Translations under genes and position numbers: made by a program
NCBI GenBank assembly: GCA_052389435.1
Contig: JBQTIB010000009.1
Coordinates: forward strand, 1 to 10,110
DNA from: JBQTKD01 sp052389435
GTDB lineage: Bacteria; Actinomycetota; Actinomycetes; Sporichthyales; Sporichthyaceae
DNA: 10,110 nucleotides
Reading direction: 5' to 3'
Notes under the pieces: generated by a model
Told to the model about the DNA's origin: nothing
The model's database searches: none
Seen by the model: only the letters and a program-made list of their open reading frames with translations
Shown here: in pieces, positions 1 to 5,366 of the stretch
How positions within the stretch are numbered: the stretch's first letter is position 1
Layout: every line of letters begins with the position of its first letter

Positions 1-53
1 GGACGTTCCGGGGCCAGTTTAGTTACCCCCGAATGGCCACGCGCCCATCCAAG

Positions 54-83
54 GTCGGGGTTTTGGGGGTCCCCCCCCCCGAC
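54..83 (+). terminator. GC-rich hairpin with a C10 run
   Basis: GTCGGGG (54-60) pairs perfectly with CCCCGAC (77-83). Between them lie TTTT, GGGGG (65-69), T and more C residues, so several registers of pairing are possible. No U tract follows. It may act as a U-less terminator or pause site at the end of the preceding gene, or as an RNA-stability or processing hairpin. The ten consecutive C residues (71-80) are also a place where sequencing length errors are common. Confidence 0.4.
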
Positions 84-139
84 GACCCCCGAAAGACAAG
101 AACCGAAGAACCACAGACTAAAAACAAACGACAAGTACG

Positions 140-160
140 CCGCGAGACTTCGTCCCGCGG
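140..160 (+). promoter_or_regulatory. Leader hairpin before rplV
   Basis: CCGCG (140-144) and GAC (146-148) pair with GTC (152-154) and CGCGG (156-160) across a TTC loop. The only interruption is one A/C mismatch (145/155). The apex, GACTTCGTC, recurs in the rplN leader at 2435-2443 and 2457-2465. The hairpin ends only five bases before the rplV ribosome-binding site (165-171), so it could influence translation initiation. A regulatory role is inference. Confidence 0.35.
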
Positions 161-177
161 CAGCAAGGGGACCAGCG

Positions 178-576
178 ATGGAAGCCAGACCGGACAGCGC
201 CGTCGCGCGCGCTCGGTATCTGCGTATCGCGCCGATGAAGACCCGTCGGGTCGTCGACATGATCCGCGGCCTTCCCGCCGCCGAGGCGCAGGCGATTCTC
301 GCCTTCGCGCCGCAGGCGGCAGCGGAGCCGGTGGGCAAGGTGCTCGCGAGCGCCGTGGCGAACGCGCAGAACAACTTCTCGCTGGACCCGCGCACGCTGT
401 ACATCAGCGAAGCGTTCGTCGACGAGGGCCCGACCATGAACCGGTTCCGGCCGCGCGCCCAGGGCCGTGCCTACCGCATTCGCAAGCGCACCTCGCACGT
501 CACCGTCGTGGTGACGTCGCGTCCGGCAGCCGCCTCCGGCGGCAAGGCCGGCAACCAGAAGGGACGGACCCGCTAG
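178..576 (+). CDS. rplV: 50S ribosomal protein L22
   Basis: L22 is a large-subunit protein. It contacts all domains of 23S rRNA, and its long beta-hairpin lines the peptide exit tunnel. The 132-residue product shows the family pattern: an N-terminal RARYLRIAPMKTRRVVDMIRG block (residues 11-31), a central ASAVANAQNN segment (57-66), and the tunnel hairpin with GPTMNRFRPRAQGRAYRIRKR around residues 84-104. A short basic tail, rich in Gly and Lys, extends past the core. The ATG at 178 is chosen because AAGGGGA lies 6 bases upstream and because the usual short N-terminus follows; the reading frame stays open upstream without similarity. The stop shares a base with the GTG of rpsC (TAGTG at 574-578), implying translational coupling. 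The long non-coding stretch upstream is unusual for this gene. Confidence 0.97.
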   Translation: MEARPDSAVARARYLRIAPMKTRRVVDMIRGLPAAEAQAILAFAPQAAAEPVGKVLASAVANAQNNFSLDPRTLYISEAFVDEGPTMNRFRPRAQGRAYRIRKRTSHVTVVVTSRPAAASGGKAGNQKGRTR

Positions 577-1412
577 TGGGACAGAAGGTCAACCCGCACG
601 GGTTCCGACTCGGCATCACCACCGAGTTCCGGAGTCGCTGGTACGCGGACAAGCTCTACGGCGACTACATCGCCGAAGACGTCGCGATCCGTCGCATGCT
701 CACCAAGGGCATGGAGCGGGCCGGCATCTCCAAGGTCGAGATCGAGCGCACCCGTGACCGGGTTCGCGTCGACATCCACACCGCGCGTCCGGGAATCGTG
801 ATCGGTCGTCGCGGCGCGGAGGCGGACAACATCCGCACCCGCCTGGAGAAGCTGACCGACAAGCAGGTCCAGCTGAACATCCTCGAGGTCAAGAACCCCG
901 AGATCGACGCCCAGCTCGTCGCCCAGGGCGTAGCCGAGCAGCTCGCCAGCCGCGTCGCGTTCCGTCGTGCCATGCGCAAGGCACTGCAGTCGGCCACCAA
1001 GGCCGGCGCCAAGGGAATCCGCGTGCAGTGCTCGGGTCGCCTCGGCGGCGCGGAGATGTCGCGCTCGGAGTTCTACCGCGAGGGTCGCGTCCCGCTGCAC
1101 ACCCTCCGCGCGGACATCGACTACGGGTTCTTCGAGGCCCGCACCACCTTCGGCCGCATCGGCGTGAAGGTCTGGATCTACAAGGGCGACATCACCGGCA
1201 CTCGCAGCGAGCGCGAGGCGCAGCAGCGCGCCGCGGCCGCCGCCGCCGCAGCCGGCCGCGGCGGTCGTCCGGACCGCGGCGGCGACCGCGACCGGCGTCC
1301 CCGCCGCACCGACCGTCCGGCCGAACAGCCCGTCGCCGCCGTCGAAGCCGCCCCCGCGGCGATCGAGGCGCCCGCCGCTACCGCGCCCGAGGGCGCAGCA
1401 GGGGAGAGCTAA
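576..1412 (+). CDS. rpsC: 30S ribosomal protein S3
   Basis: S3 sits on the head of the small subunit at the mRNA entry tunnel and contributes to helicase activity there. The 278-residue product begins MGQKVNPHGFRLGI, the invariant S3 start, which fixes the GTG at 576 even though the frame is open further upstream. The type 2 KH domain carries GIVIGRRG (residues 73-80, GRRG loop 77-80). The C-terminal domain includes GRLGGAEMSRSE (about 144-155) and ends near YKGDITGTR (202-210). From about residue 211 a tail of some 68 residues follows: an eight-Ala run, a Gly/Arg/Asp-rich part, then Ala/Pro/Glu-rich sequence. Such extensions are known in actinobacterial S3, but the length varies. The gene overlaps rplV by one base; rplP follows after 3 bases. 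Confidence 0.98.
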   Translation: MGQKVNPHGFRLGITTEFRSRWYADKLYGDYIAEDVAIRRMLTKGMERAGISKVEIERTRDRVRVDIHTARPGIVIGRRGAEADNIRTRLEKLTDKQVQLNILEVKNPEIDAQLVAQGVAEQLASRVAFRRAMRKALQSATKAGAKGIRVQCSGRLGGAEMSRSEFYREGRVPLHTLRADIDYGFFEARTTFGRIGVKVWIYKGDITGTRSEREAQQRAAAAAAAAGRGGRPDRGGDRDRRPRRTDRPAEQPVAAVEAAPAAIEAPAATAPEGAAGES

Positions 1413-1415
1413 GCC

Positions 1416-1835
1416 ATGCTGATCCCTCGTCGCGTCAAGCACCGCAAGCAGCACCACCCGGACCGCCACGGCGCGTCCAAGGGCGGCAACGCGGTGACCT
1501 TTGGCGAGTTCGGCATCCAGGCCCTCGAGCCCGCCTACGTGACCAACCGTCAGATCGAGTCCGCTCGTATCGCGATGACCCGTCACATCAAGCGTGGCGG
1601 CAAGGTCTGGATCAACATCTACCCGGACCGCCCGCTCACCAAGAAGCCCGCCGAAACCCGCATGGGCTCCGGCAAGGGCTCGCCCGAGTGGTGGGTTGCG
1701 AACATCAAGCCGGGCCGCGTCATGTTCGAGCTCTCGGGCGTACCGGAGCCCATTGCGCGCGAGGCCATGCGTCGAGCCATCCACAAGCTTCCGATGAAGT
1801 GCCGGTTCGTCGTGCGAGACGGAGGGTCGAACTAG
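1416..1835 (+). CDS. rplP: 50S ribosomal protein L16
   Basis: L16 binds the large subunit near the A-site tRNA elbow and is a late assembly protein. The 139-residue product has the full-length family pattern: MLIPRRVKHRKQHH at the N-terminus, a central RIAMTRHIKRGGKVWI block (about 51-66), and TRMGSGKGSPEWWVA (81-95). Arg82 corresponds to the arginine that is hydroxylated in E. coli L16 (Arg81). It ends with HKLPMKCRFVVRD. The start is supported by GGGGAGA at 1401-1407, inside the end of rpsC. The stop overlaps the GTG of rpmC by one base (TAGTG at 1833-1837), the same arrangement as rplV/rpsC. Confidence 0.98.
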   Translation: MLIPRRVKHRKQHHPDRHGASKGGNAVTFGEFGIQALEPAYVTNRQIESARIAMTRHIKRGGKVWINIYPDRPLTKKPAETRMGSGKGSPEWWVANIKPGRVMFELSGVPEPIAREAMRRAIHKLPMKCRFVVRDGGSN

Positions 1836-2071
1836 TGGCTACCGAATCTGCGAACAAGGCAGCACAGGCGCTCCGCGAGCTGAACGACGAAGAGCTCATG
1901 GAAAAGCTGCGCGAGGCCAAGCAGGAGCTGTTCAACCTGCGCTTCCAGGCGGCCACCGGCCAGCTGGAGAGCCACGGTCGGCTTCGTCTGCTCAAGAAGG
2001 AGATCGCGCGCATCTACACCACGATGCGAGAGCGCGAGCTCGGGATCGTCGCCACCGGCGACGTGGCGTAA
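1835..2071 (+). CDS. rpmC: 50S ribosomal protein L29
   Basis: L29 is a small two-helix protein next to L23 at the exit-tunnel rim, where chaperones and SRP dock. The 78-residue product carries the classic pattern: LNDEELMEKLREAKQELFNLRFQAATGQLES (about residues 16-46), then RLRLLKKEIARIYTTMRERE. It is slightly longer than the typical 60-70 residues, with short additions at both ends. The GTG start at 1835 shares its G with the rplP stop, which suggests re-initiation by ribosomes finishing rplP rather than independent loading. rpsQ starts 15 bases after the stop. Confidence 0.96.
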   Translation: MATESANKAAQALRELNDEELMEKLREAKQELFNLRFQAATGQLESHGRLRLLKKEIARIYTTMRERELGIVATGDVA

Positions 2072-2086
2072 GGGAACGAGCTACTG

Positions 2087-2362
2087 ATGTCCGAGAGCAC
2101 CGAAAGCACGCAGCGTGGCTTCCGCAAGGTCCGTGAGGGCCTCGTGGTCAGCGACAAGATGCAGAAGACCGTCGTCGTGGCCGTCGAAGACCGGGTCAAG
2201 CACCCGCTCTACGGCAAGGTCATCCGCCGGACCAACAAGTTGAAGGCGCACGACGAGGCCAACGACGCGCACGTGGGCGACCGCGTTCTGCTGATGGAGG
2301 TCCGTCCCCTCTCCGCCACCAAGCGCTGGCGCGTCGTCGAGATCCTCGAGCGCGCCAAGTAG
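2087..2362 (+). CDS. rpsQ: 30S ribosomal protein S17
   Basis: S17 is an OB-fold primary binder of 16S rRNA and an early small-subunit assembly protein. The 91-residue product has GLVVSDKMQKTVVVAVED (about residues 18-35), then HPLYGKVIRRTNKLKAHDE (39-57) and ETRPLS-like EVRPLSATKRWRVVEIL (71-87), all typical of the family. A short Ser/Thr/Glu N-terminal extension, common in actinobacteria, precedes the core. AAGGGA at 2070-2075 overlaps the rpmC stop and is the best ribosome-binding site, though 11 bases from the ATG. This is the last gene of the S10-type cluster; a terminator-like hairpin starts a few bases after the stop. Confidence 0.97.
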   Translation: MSESTESTQRGFRKVREGLVVSDKMQKTVVVAVEDRVKHPLYGKVIRRTNKLKAHDEANDAHVGDRVLLMEVRPLSATKRWRVVEILERAK

Positions 2363-2365
2363 CAG

Positions 2366-2394
2366 TCGGGGGCTCCGCCCCAGGCGACCCCCGA
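2366..2394 (+). terminator. Terminator-like hairpin after rpsQ
   Basis: GGGGC (2369-2373) pairs with GCCCC (2377-2381) across a TCC loop. Alternatively TCGGGGG (2366-2372) pairs with CCCCCGA (2388-2394) to give a larger structure. The core GGGGCTCCGCCCC is also present after infA at 10092-10104. No U tract follows, as is common for high-GC actinobacterial terminators. It lies directly after the last S10-cluster gene, so partial termination is a reasonable guess. Confidence 0.5.
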
Positions 2395-2432
2395 AAGAAC
2401 AAGTGCACGTACGCAAGACAAGAACTTCCGCG

Positions 2433-2468
2433 CGGACTTCGTCCGGGTGGTGCCCGGACTTCGTCCGG
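2433..2468 (+). promoter_or_regulatory. Mutually exclusive hairpins, rplN leader
   Basis: Two direct copies of CGGACTTCGTCCGG (2433-2446 and 2455-2468) can each fold as CGGAC-TTC-GTCCG. Between them, GTCCGGG (2441-2447) pairs perfectly with CCCGGAC (2453-2459) across TGGTG. This middle hairpin uses the 3' arm of the first and the 5' arm of the second, so it excludes both. Alternative pairing of this kind is typical of attenuators and protein-responsive leaders. The function and any ligand are unknown. Confidence 0.4.
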
Positions 2469-2521
2469 TCAACGTTCCGCCAGGCTCGTCGAGAGAACCG
2501 GCGCGACATACAGGAGCAACA

Positions 2522-2890
2522 GTGATTCAGCAGGAGTCGCGACTTCGAGTCGCCGACAACACGGGCGCGAAGGAAATCCTTTGCATCCGTGTTCTCGGTG
2601 GCTCCGGTCGCCGTTACGCGGGCATCGGCGACGTGATCGTCGCCACCGTCAAGGACGCGATCCCCGGCGGCGGTGTGAAGAAGGGTGAGGTCGTCAAGGC
2701 CGTCATCGTGCGCACCGTCAAGGAGCGCCGCCGCGCCGACGGGTCCTACATCCGCTTCGACGAGAACGCCGCCGTGATCATCAAGGACGGTGGGGACCCG
2801 CGCGGGACCCGCATCTTTGGTCCGGTCGGCCGTGAACTGCGAGACAAGCGCTTCATGCGCATCATCTCGCTCGCGCCGGAGGTGCTCTGA
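2522..2890 (+). CDS. rplN: 50S ribosomal protein L14
   Basis: L14 lies at the subunit interface, contacts 16S rRNA helix 14, and is the docking site of the silencing factor RsfS. The 122-residue product matches the family length exactly. It begins MIQQESRLRVADNTGAKEI (residues 1-19), carries the signature region AVIVRTVKERRRADGSYIRFDENAAVII (60-87), and ends GPVGRELRDKRFMRIISLAPEVL. The GTG at 2522 is chosen for this invariant N-terminus and for AGGAG at 2512-2516; the frame is open upstream, but that extension is not L14-like. It is the first gene of the spc-type cluster, preceded by a structured leader. rplX follows after 3 bases. Confidence 0.98.
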   Translation: MIQQESRLRVADNTGAKEILCIRVLGGSGRRYAGIGDVIVATVKDAIPGGGVKKGEVVKAVIVRTVKERRRADGSYIRFDENAAVIIKDGGDPRGTRIFGPVGRELRDKRFMRIISLAPEVL

Positions 2891-2893
2891 CTC

Positions 2894-3211
2894 ATGAAGA
2901 TCAAAAAGGGCGACACCGTCCAGATCATCTCGGGCAAGGACCGTGGAGTGCGGGGCAAGGTCATCAAGGCCTACCCGGAGACCTCCAAGCTCCTCGTCGA
3001 AGGCGTCAACCGGATCAAGAAGCACACCAAGGTGACGGCCGGCCTGCGCGGCGCGCAGTCCGGCGGCATCGTCACCCAGGAAGCCCCGATCCACGTCAGC
3101 AACGTGATGCTCGTCGACCCCGAGGACAACCGCGCCACCCGCGTCGGTTACCGCGAGGACGAGGAGGGCCGCAAGGTCCGCATCTCGCGACGCAGCGGTA
3201 AGGACATCTGA
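2894..3211 (+). CDS. rplX: 50S ribosomal protein L24
   Basis: L24 is one of the initiator proteins of large-subunit assembly, binding the 5' domain of 23S rRNA. The 105-residue product has an N-terminal KOW motif, KIKKGDTVQIISGKDRGVRGKVI (about residues 2-24), followed by VEGVNRIKKHTK (36-47) and the typical IHVSNVMLVDP segment (66-76). A near-perfect Shine-Dalgarno, GGAGGTG at 2878-2884, lies 9 bases upstream within the end of rplN, one of the strongest in the window. The stop overlaps the rplE start (TGATG, 3209-3213), giving translational coupling. Confidence 0.97.
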   Translation: MKIKKGDTVQIISGKDRGVRGKVIKAYPETSKLLVEGVNRIKKHTKVTAGLRGAQSGGIVTQEAPIHVSNVMLVDPEDNRATRVGYREDEEGRKVRISRRSGKDI

Positions 3212-3780
3212 TGACCACTGTCGAGACCAAGGCCCCGCCGCGCCTGAAGGCGCGCTACCGGGCCGAGATCGCTCCGGCGATGCGGACCGAGTTCGCCTAC
3301 GCGAACGTCATGCAGATTCCCGGGCTGGTCAAGGTCGTCGTGAACATGGGTGTCGGCGACGCCGCCAAGGACGCCAAGCTCATCGACGGCGCGATCCGCG
3401 ACCTCGAGGCCATCACCGGCCAGAAGCCGCAGGTCACCAAGGCCCGCAAGTCGATCGCGCAGTTCAAGCTCCGCGAGGGCATGCCGATCGGCGCGCACGT
3501 CACGCTGCGCGGGGACCGCATGTGGGAGTTCCTCGACCGTCTCGTGTCGGTCGCGCTGCCCCGAATCCGCGACTTCCGCGGCCTATCGCCGAAGCAGTTC
3601 GACGGTCGCGGCAACTACACCTTCGGCCTCAACGAACAGTCGATGTTCCACGAGATCGACCAGGACAGGATCGACCGGGTGCGCGGTATGGACATCACCG
3701 TCGTGACCACGGCCATCAACGACGCGGAGGGTCGCGCGTTGCTGCGTCACCTCGGCTTCCCGTTCGCCGAGACCCGTTAG
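3211..3780 (+). CDS. rplE: 50S ribosomal protein L5
   Basis: L5 belongs to the 5S RNP with 5S rRNA, L18 and L25-type proteins in the central protuberance, and contacts P-site tRNA. The 189-residue product shows IPGLVKVVVNMGVGDAAKDAK (about residues 36-56), then the ITGQKPQVTKARKSIAQFKLREGMPIG block (68-94). DFRGLSPKQFDGRGNYTFGLNEQSMF (121-146) completes the family pattern. The N-terminus is about 10 residues longer than the E. coli form, as is usual in actinobacteria. The ATG at 3211 overlaps the rplX stop by one base. In E. coli this junction is where S8 represses the spc operon; I could not identify an equivalent S8 site by eye. Confidence 0.97.
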   Translation: MTTVETKAPPRLKARYRAEIAPAMRTEFAYANVMQIPGLVKVVVNMGVGDAAKDAKLIDGAIRDLEAITGQKPQVTKARKSIAQFKLREGMPIGAHVTLRGDRMWEFLDRLVSVALPRIRDFRGLSPKQFDGRGNYTFGLNEQSMFHEIDQDRIDRVRGMDITVVTTAINDAEGRALLRHLGFPFAETR

Positions 3781-3794
3781 GAGACGACGACAAC

Positions 3795-3980
3795 ATGGCG
3801 AAGAAGTCTCTGATCGCGAAGGCGAACCGCAAGCCGAAGTTCCAGGTGCGCGCCTATACCCGATGCCGGCGGTGCGGACGTCCGCACGCCGTCAACCGCA
3901 ATTTCGGGCTGTGCCGAGTGTGCCTTGGCGAGATGGCCCACCGCCGCGAACTGCCCGGTGTCACGAAGAGCTCCTGGTAG
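3795..3980 (+). CDS. rpsN: 30S ribosomal protein S14, zinc type
   Basis: S14 helps assemble the small-subunit head. This is the short zinc-binding form (61 residues, often named rpsZ or rpsN1) and not the about 100-residue zinc-free form. Four cysteines, C24, C27, C40 and C43, form CRRC-x12-CRVC, the zinc knuckle. The product begins MAKKSLIAKANRKPKF and ends ELPGVTKSSW, as the family does. The ATG at 3795 is set by this N-terminus; the frame is open far upstream as a shadow of rplE. The ribosome-binding site is weak (GGAGACGACGACA region). Many actinobacteria carry a zinc-free paralogue elsewhere, induced by zinc limitation; none lies in this window. Confidence 0.98.
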   Translation: MAKKSLIAKANRKPKFQVRAYTRCRRCGRPHAVNRNFGLCRVCLGEMAHRRELPGVTKSSW

Positions 3981-3992
3981 GAGGGGGCGACC

Positions 3993-4397
3993 ATGACGAT
4001 GACAGACCCGATCGCGGACATGCTGGCCCGTCTGCGCAATGCGAACACCGCCTACCACGACACCGTGGCGATGCCCTACAGCAAGATCAAGGCGAACATC
4101 GCCGAGATCCTGCAGGCCCAGGGCTACATCGCCTCGTGGAACGTGGACGAGGTCGAGGGAGTGCCCGGAAAGCGGCTCACCCTCGAACTGAAGTACGGCC
4201 CCAGCCGGGAACGCTCGATCGCCGGAATCCGGCGCATCAGCAAGCCCGGCCTGCGGGTGTACGCCAAGTCGACCACCATGCCGAAGGTTCTCGGCGGGCT
4301 GGGCGTCGCGATCATCTCCACGTCCGCCGGCCTGCTGACCGATCGTCAGGCCACCAAGCAGGGTGTAGGCGGAGAAGTTCTCGCCTACGTCTGGTAA
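3993..4397 (+). CDS. rpsH: 30S ribosomal protein S8
   Basis: S8 binds the central domain of 16S rRNA early in assembly. In E. coli it is also the autogenous repressor of the spc operon. The 134-residue product has MTDPIADMLARLRNAN at the start and the C-terminal signature STSAGLLTDRQATKQGVGGEVLAYVW (about residues 109-134), nearly identical to the family consensus. GGAGGGGG at 3980-3987 overlaps the rpsN stop and gives a strong ribosome-binding site 5 bases before the ATG at 3993. A second ATG at 3999 would remove only two residues and is less well spaced. Confidence 0.97.
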   Translation: MTMTDPIADMLARLRNANTAYHDTVAMPYSKIKANIAEILQAQGYIASWNVDEVEGVPGKRLTLELKYGPSRERSIAGIRRISKPGLRVYAKSTTMPKVLGGLGVAIISTSAGLLTDRQATKQGVGGEVLAYVW

Positions 4398-4409
4398 GGG
4401 ACGGAAGAC

Positions 4410-4949
4410 ATGTCGCGTATCGGCAGACTGCCCATCACCGTGCCCTCCGGGGTCGAGGTGACGATTGCTGGAGCGGACGTCACGGTGAAGGGCCCCAAGG
4501 GGACCCTGAGCCACAAGGTCGCCGCGCCCATCGTCGTCCAGAAGGGCGACGACGGCGTGCTCACCGTCGTCCGCCCGGACGACAGCCGCGAGGCTCGCTC
4601 GCTGCACGGACTTACCCGCACGCTGGTCAACAACATGGTGATCGGCGTGACGACGGGCTACGAGAAGAAGATGGAGATCGCGGGCGTCGGCTACCGCGTC
4701 GCGGCGAAGGGCTCCGGCCTCGAGTTCGCGCTCGGCTTCAGCCACCCGGTCCCGGTCGAGGCGCCGGCGGGCATCACCTTCGCCGTCGAGTCGCCGACCA
4801 AGTTCTCGGTCTCGGGCATCGACAAGCAGCAGGTCGGCGAAGTCGCCGCGAACCTGCGCAAGCTCCGTAAGCCCGACCCGTACAAGGGCAAGGGTGTGCG
4901 CTACGCCGGCGAAGTTATCCGCCGCAAGGTCGGAAAGGCTGGTAAGTAG
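4410..4949 (+). CDS. rplF: 50S ribosomal protein L6
   Basis: L6 sits near the sarcin-ricin loop and the factor-binding site of the large subunit. The 179-residue product matches the family length. It opens MSRIGRLPITVPSGVEV, has two repeated alpha/beta domains with VKGPKGTL in the first (residues 26-33) and GVGYRVAAKG (92-101) opening the second, and ends with the signature PDPYKGKGVRYAGE (155-168). The start is supported by AAGGGA (4396-4401) and GGAAG (4403-4407) upstream. rplR begins two bases after the stop. Confidence 0.97.
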   Translation: MSRIGRLPITVPSGVEVTIAGADVTVKGPKGTLSHKVAAPIVVQKGDDGVLTVVRPDDSREARSLHGLTRTLVNNMVIGVTTGYEKKMEIAGVGYRVAAKGSGLEFALGFSHPVPVEAPAGITFAVESPTKFSVSGIDKQQVGEVAANLRKLRKPDPYKGKGVRYAGEVIRRKVGKAGK

Positions 4950-4951
4950 CC

Positions 4952-5335
4952 ATGGCTGTTGCAGTCAAGATCGGCAAGGGCATCAGCAAGAAGGGCACCG
5001 CCCGCAAGCGTCGCCACATCCGGGTGCGCAAGCGGGTGTCCGGCACGACCGCTCGGCCGCGTCTGGTCGTCACCCGGTCGGCACGGCACATGGTGGCCCA
5101 GGTCGTCGACGACACCGCGGGCGTGACCCTGGCGTCGGCCTCGACCATGGACCCGACGCTGCGCAGCGGCGACGGCGACAAGAGCGCCAAGGCCAAGGCC
5201 GTCGGCGAGCTCGTCGCCACCCGCGCCAAGGCGGCGGGCGTCACCGCGGTCGTGTTCGACCGCGGCGGCAACCGCGACCACGGCCGCAGCGCCGCCCTGG
5301 CGGACGGTGCTCGCGAGCAGGGACTGGACTTCTGA
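4952..5335 (+). CDS. rplR: 50S ribosomal protein L18
   Basis: L18 binds 5S rRNA and, with L5, anchors it in the central protuberance. The 127-residue product has a basic N-terminal arm with GTARKRRHIRVRKRVSGTTARPRLVV (about residues 15-40). It continues with SARHMVAQVVDD and the C-terminal VVFDRGG...HGRSAALADGAREQGLDF pattern, all typical of the family. The start is two bases after rplF. GGAAAGG at 4932-4938, inside the end of rplF, is a possible but distant ribosome-binding site, so coupling to rplF translation is likely. The stop overlaps a nine-codon ATG reading frame (TGATG, 5333-5337). Confidence 0.96.
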   Translation: MAVAVKIGKGISKKGTARKRRHIRVRKRVSGTTARPRLVVTRSARHMVAQVVDDTAGVTLASASTMDPTLRSGDGDKSAKAKAVGELVATRAKAAGVTAVVFDRGGNRDHGRSAALADGAREQGLDF

Positions 5336-5366
5336 TGACCCGCACCGACGAAAGAGGGAACTGACC

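Larger units (their letters stand above)
1..177 (+). other. Non-coding leader upstream of rplV
   Basis: No recognisable gene is seen here. In most bacteria rpsS (S19) runs almost directly into rplV, but no S19 C-terminus can be read next to rplV. Frame 2 stops at TAG 20-22. Frames 1 and 3 are open, but their translations are low-complexity and resemble no ribosomal protein. The stretch holds a GC hairpin (54-83) with a C10 run at 71-80, an A-rich, T-poor segment (about 91-136), a second hairpin (140-160) and the rplV ribosome-binding site, AAGGGGA at 165-171. Several parts recur in the rplN leader. No convincing promoter hexamers (TAnnnT) were found. If rpsS lies just upstream, its end is outside the window or altered. 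Confidence 0.6.
2363..2521 (+). other. rpsQ-rplN intergenic leader
   Basis: This 159-base gap marks the S10/spc cluster boundary. In order it holds a terminator-like GC hairpin (2366-2394), an A-rich stretch with AAGACAAGAAC at 2415-2425, a nest of competing hairpins (2433-2468), and AGGAG at 2512-2516 as the rplN ribosome-binding site. The 14-mer at 2385-2398 is identical to 83-96 in the rplV leader. No clear -10/-35 pair was seen, so whether rplN has its own promoter here is unknown. It may instead be a read-through junction controlled by RNA structure. Confidence 0.6.

Noticed and set aside
33..575. An open frame running from 33 into rpsC, potentially a longer S3 or fusion protein
   Set aside because: The sequence before GTG 576 has no S3 similarity and overlaps rplV in another frame. 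S3 starts invariantly with MGQKVNP, which is at 576. Long open shadow frames are expected at this GC content.
573..1784. A 403-codon minus-strand open frame opposite rpsC and rplP
   Set aside because: Same pattern of antisense shadow: no domain similarity, and the conserved genes are on the other strand.
81..2468. A CRISPR array or transposon ends based on the shared blocks
   Set aside because: Only two copies about 2.3 kb apart with unequal spacing, no regular spacers, no terminal inverted repeats or target duplication, and no transposase or Cas gene.
2447..2521. An N-terminal extension of L14 from GTG 2447
   Set aside because: It would translate the leader hairpins, is not seen in L14, and the GTG at 2522 has AGGAG and the exact family start and length.
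3190..3260. An S8-binding repressor site at the rplX-rplE junction as in E. coli
   Set aside because: Looked for the characteristic helix with an internal loop near the rplE start and could not identify it by eye. A structure search with the S8-site model would be needed, so it is not claimed.
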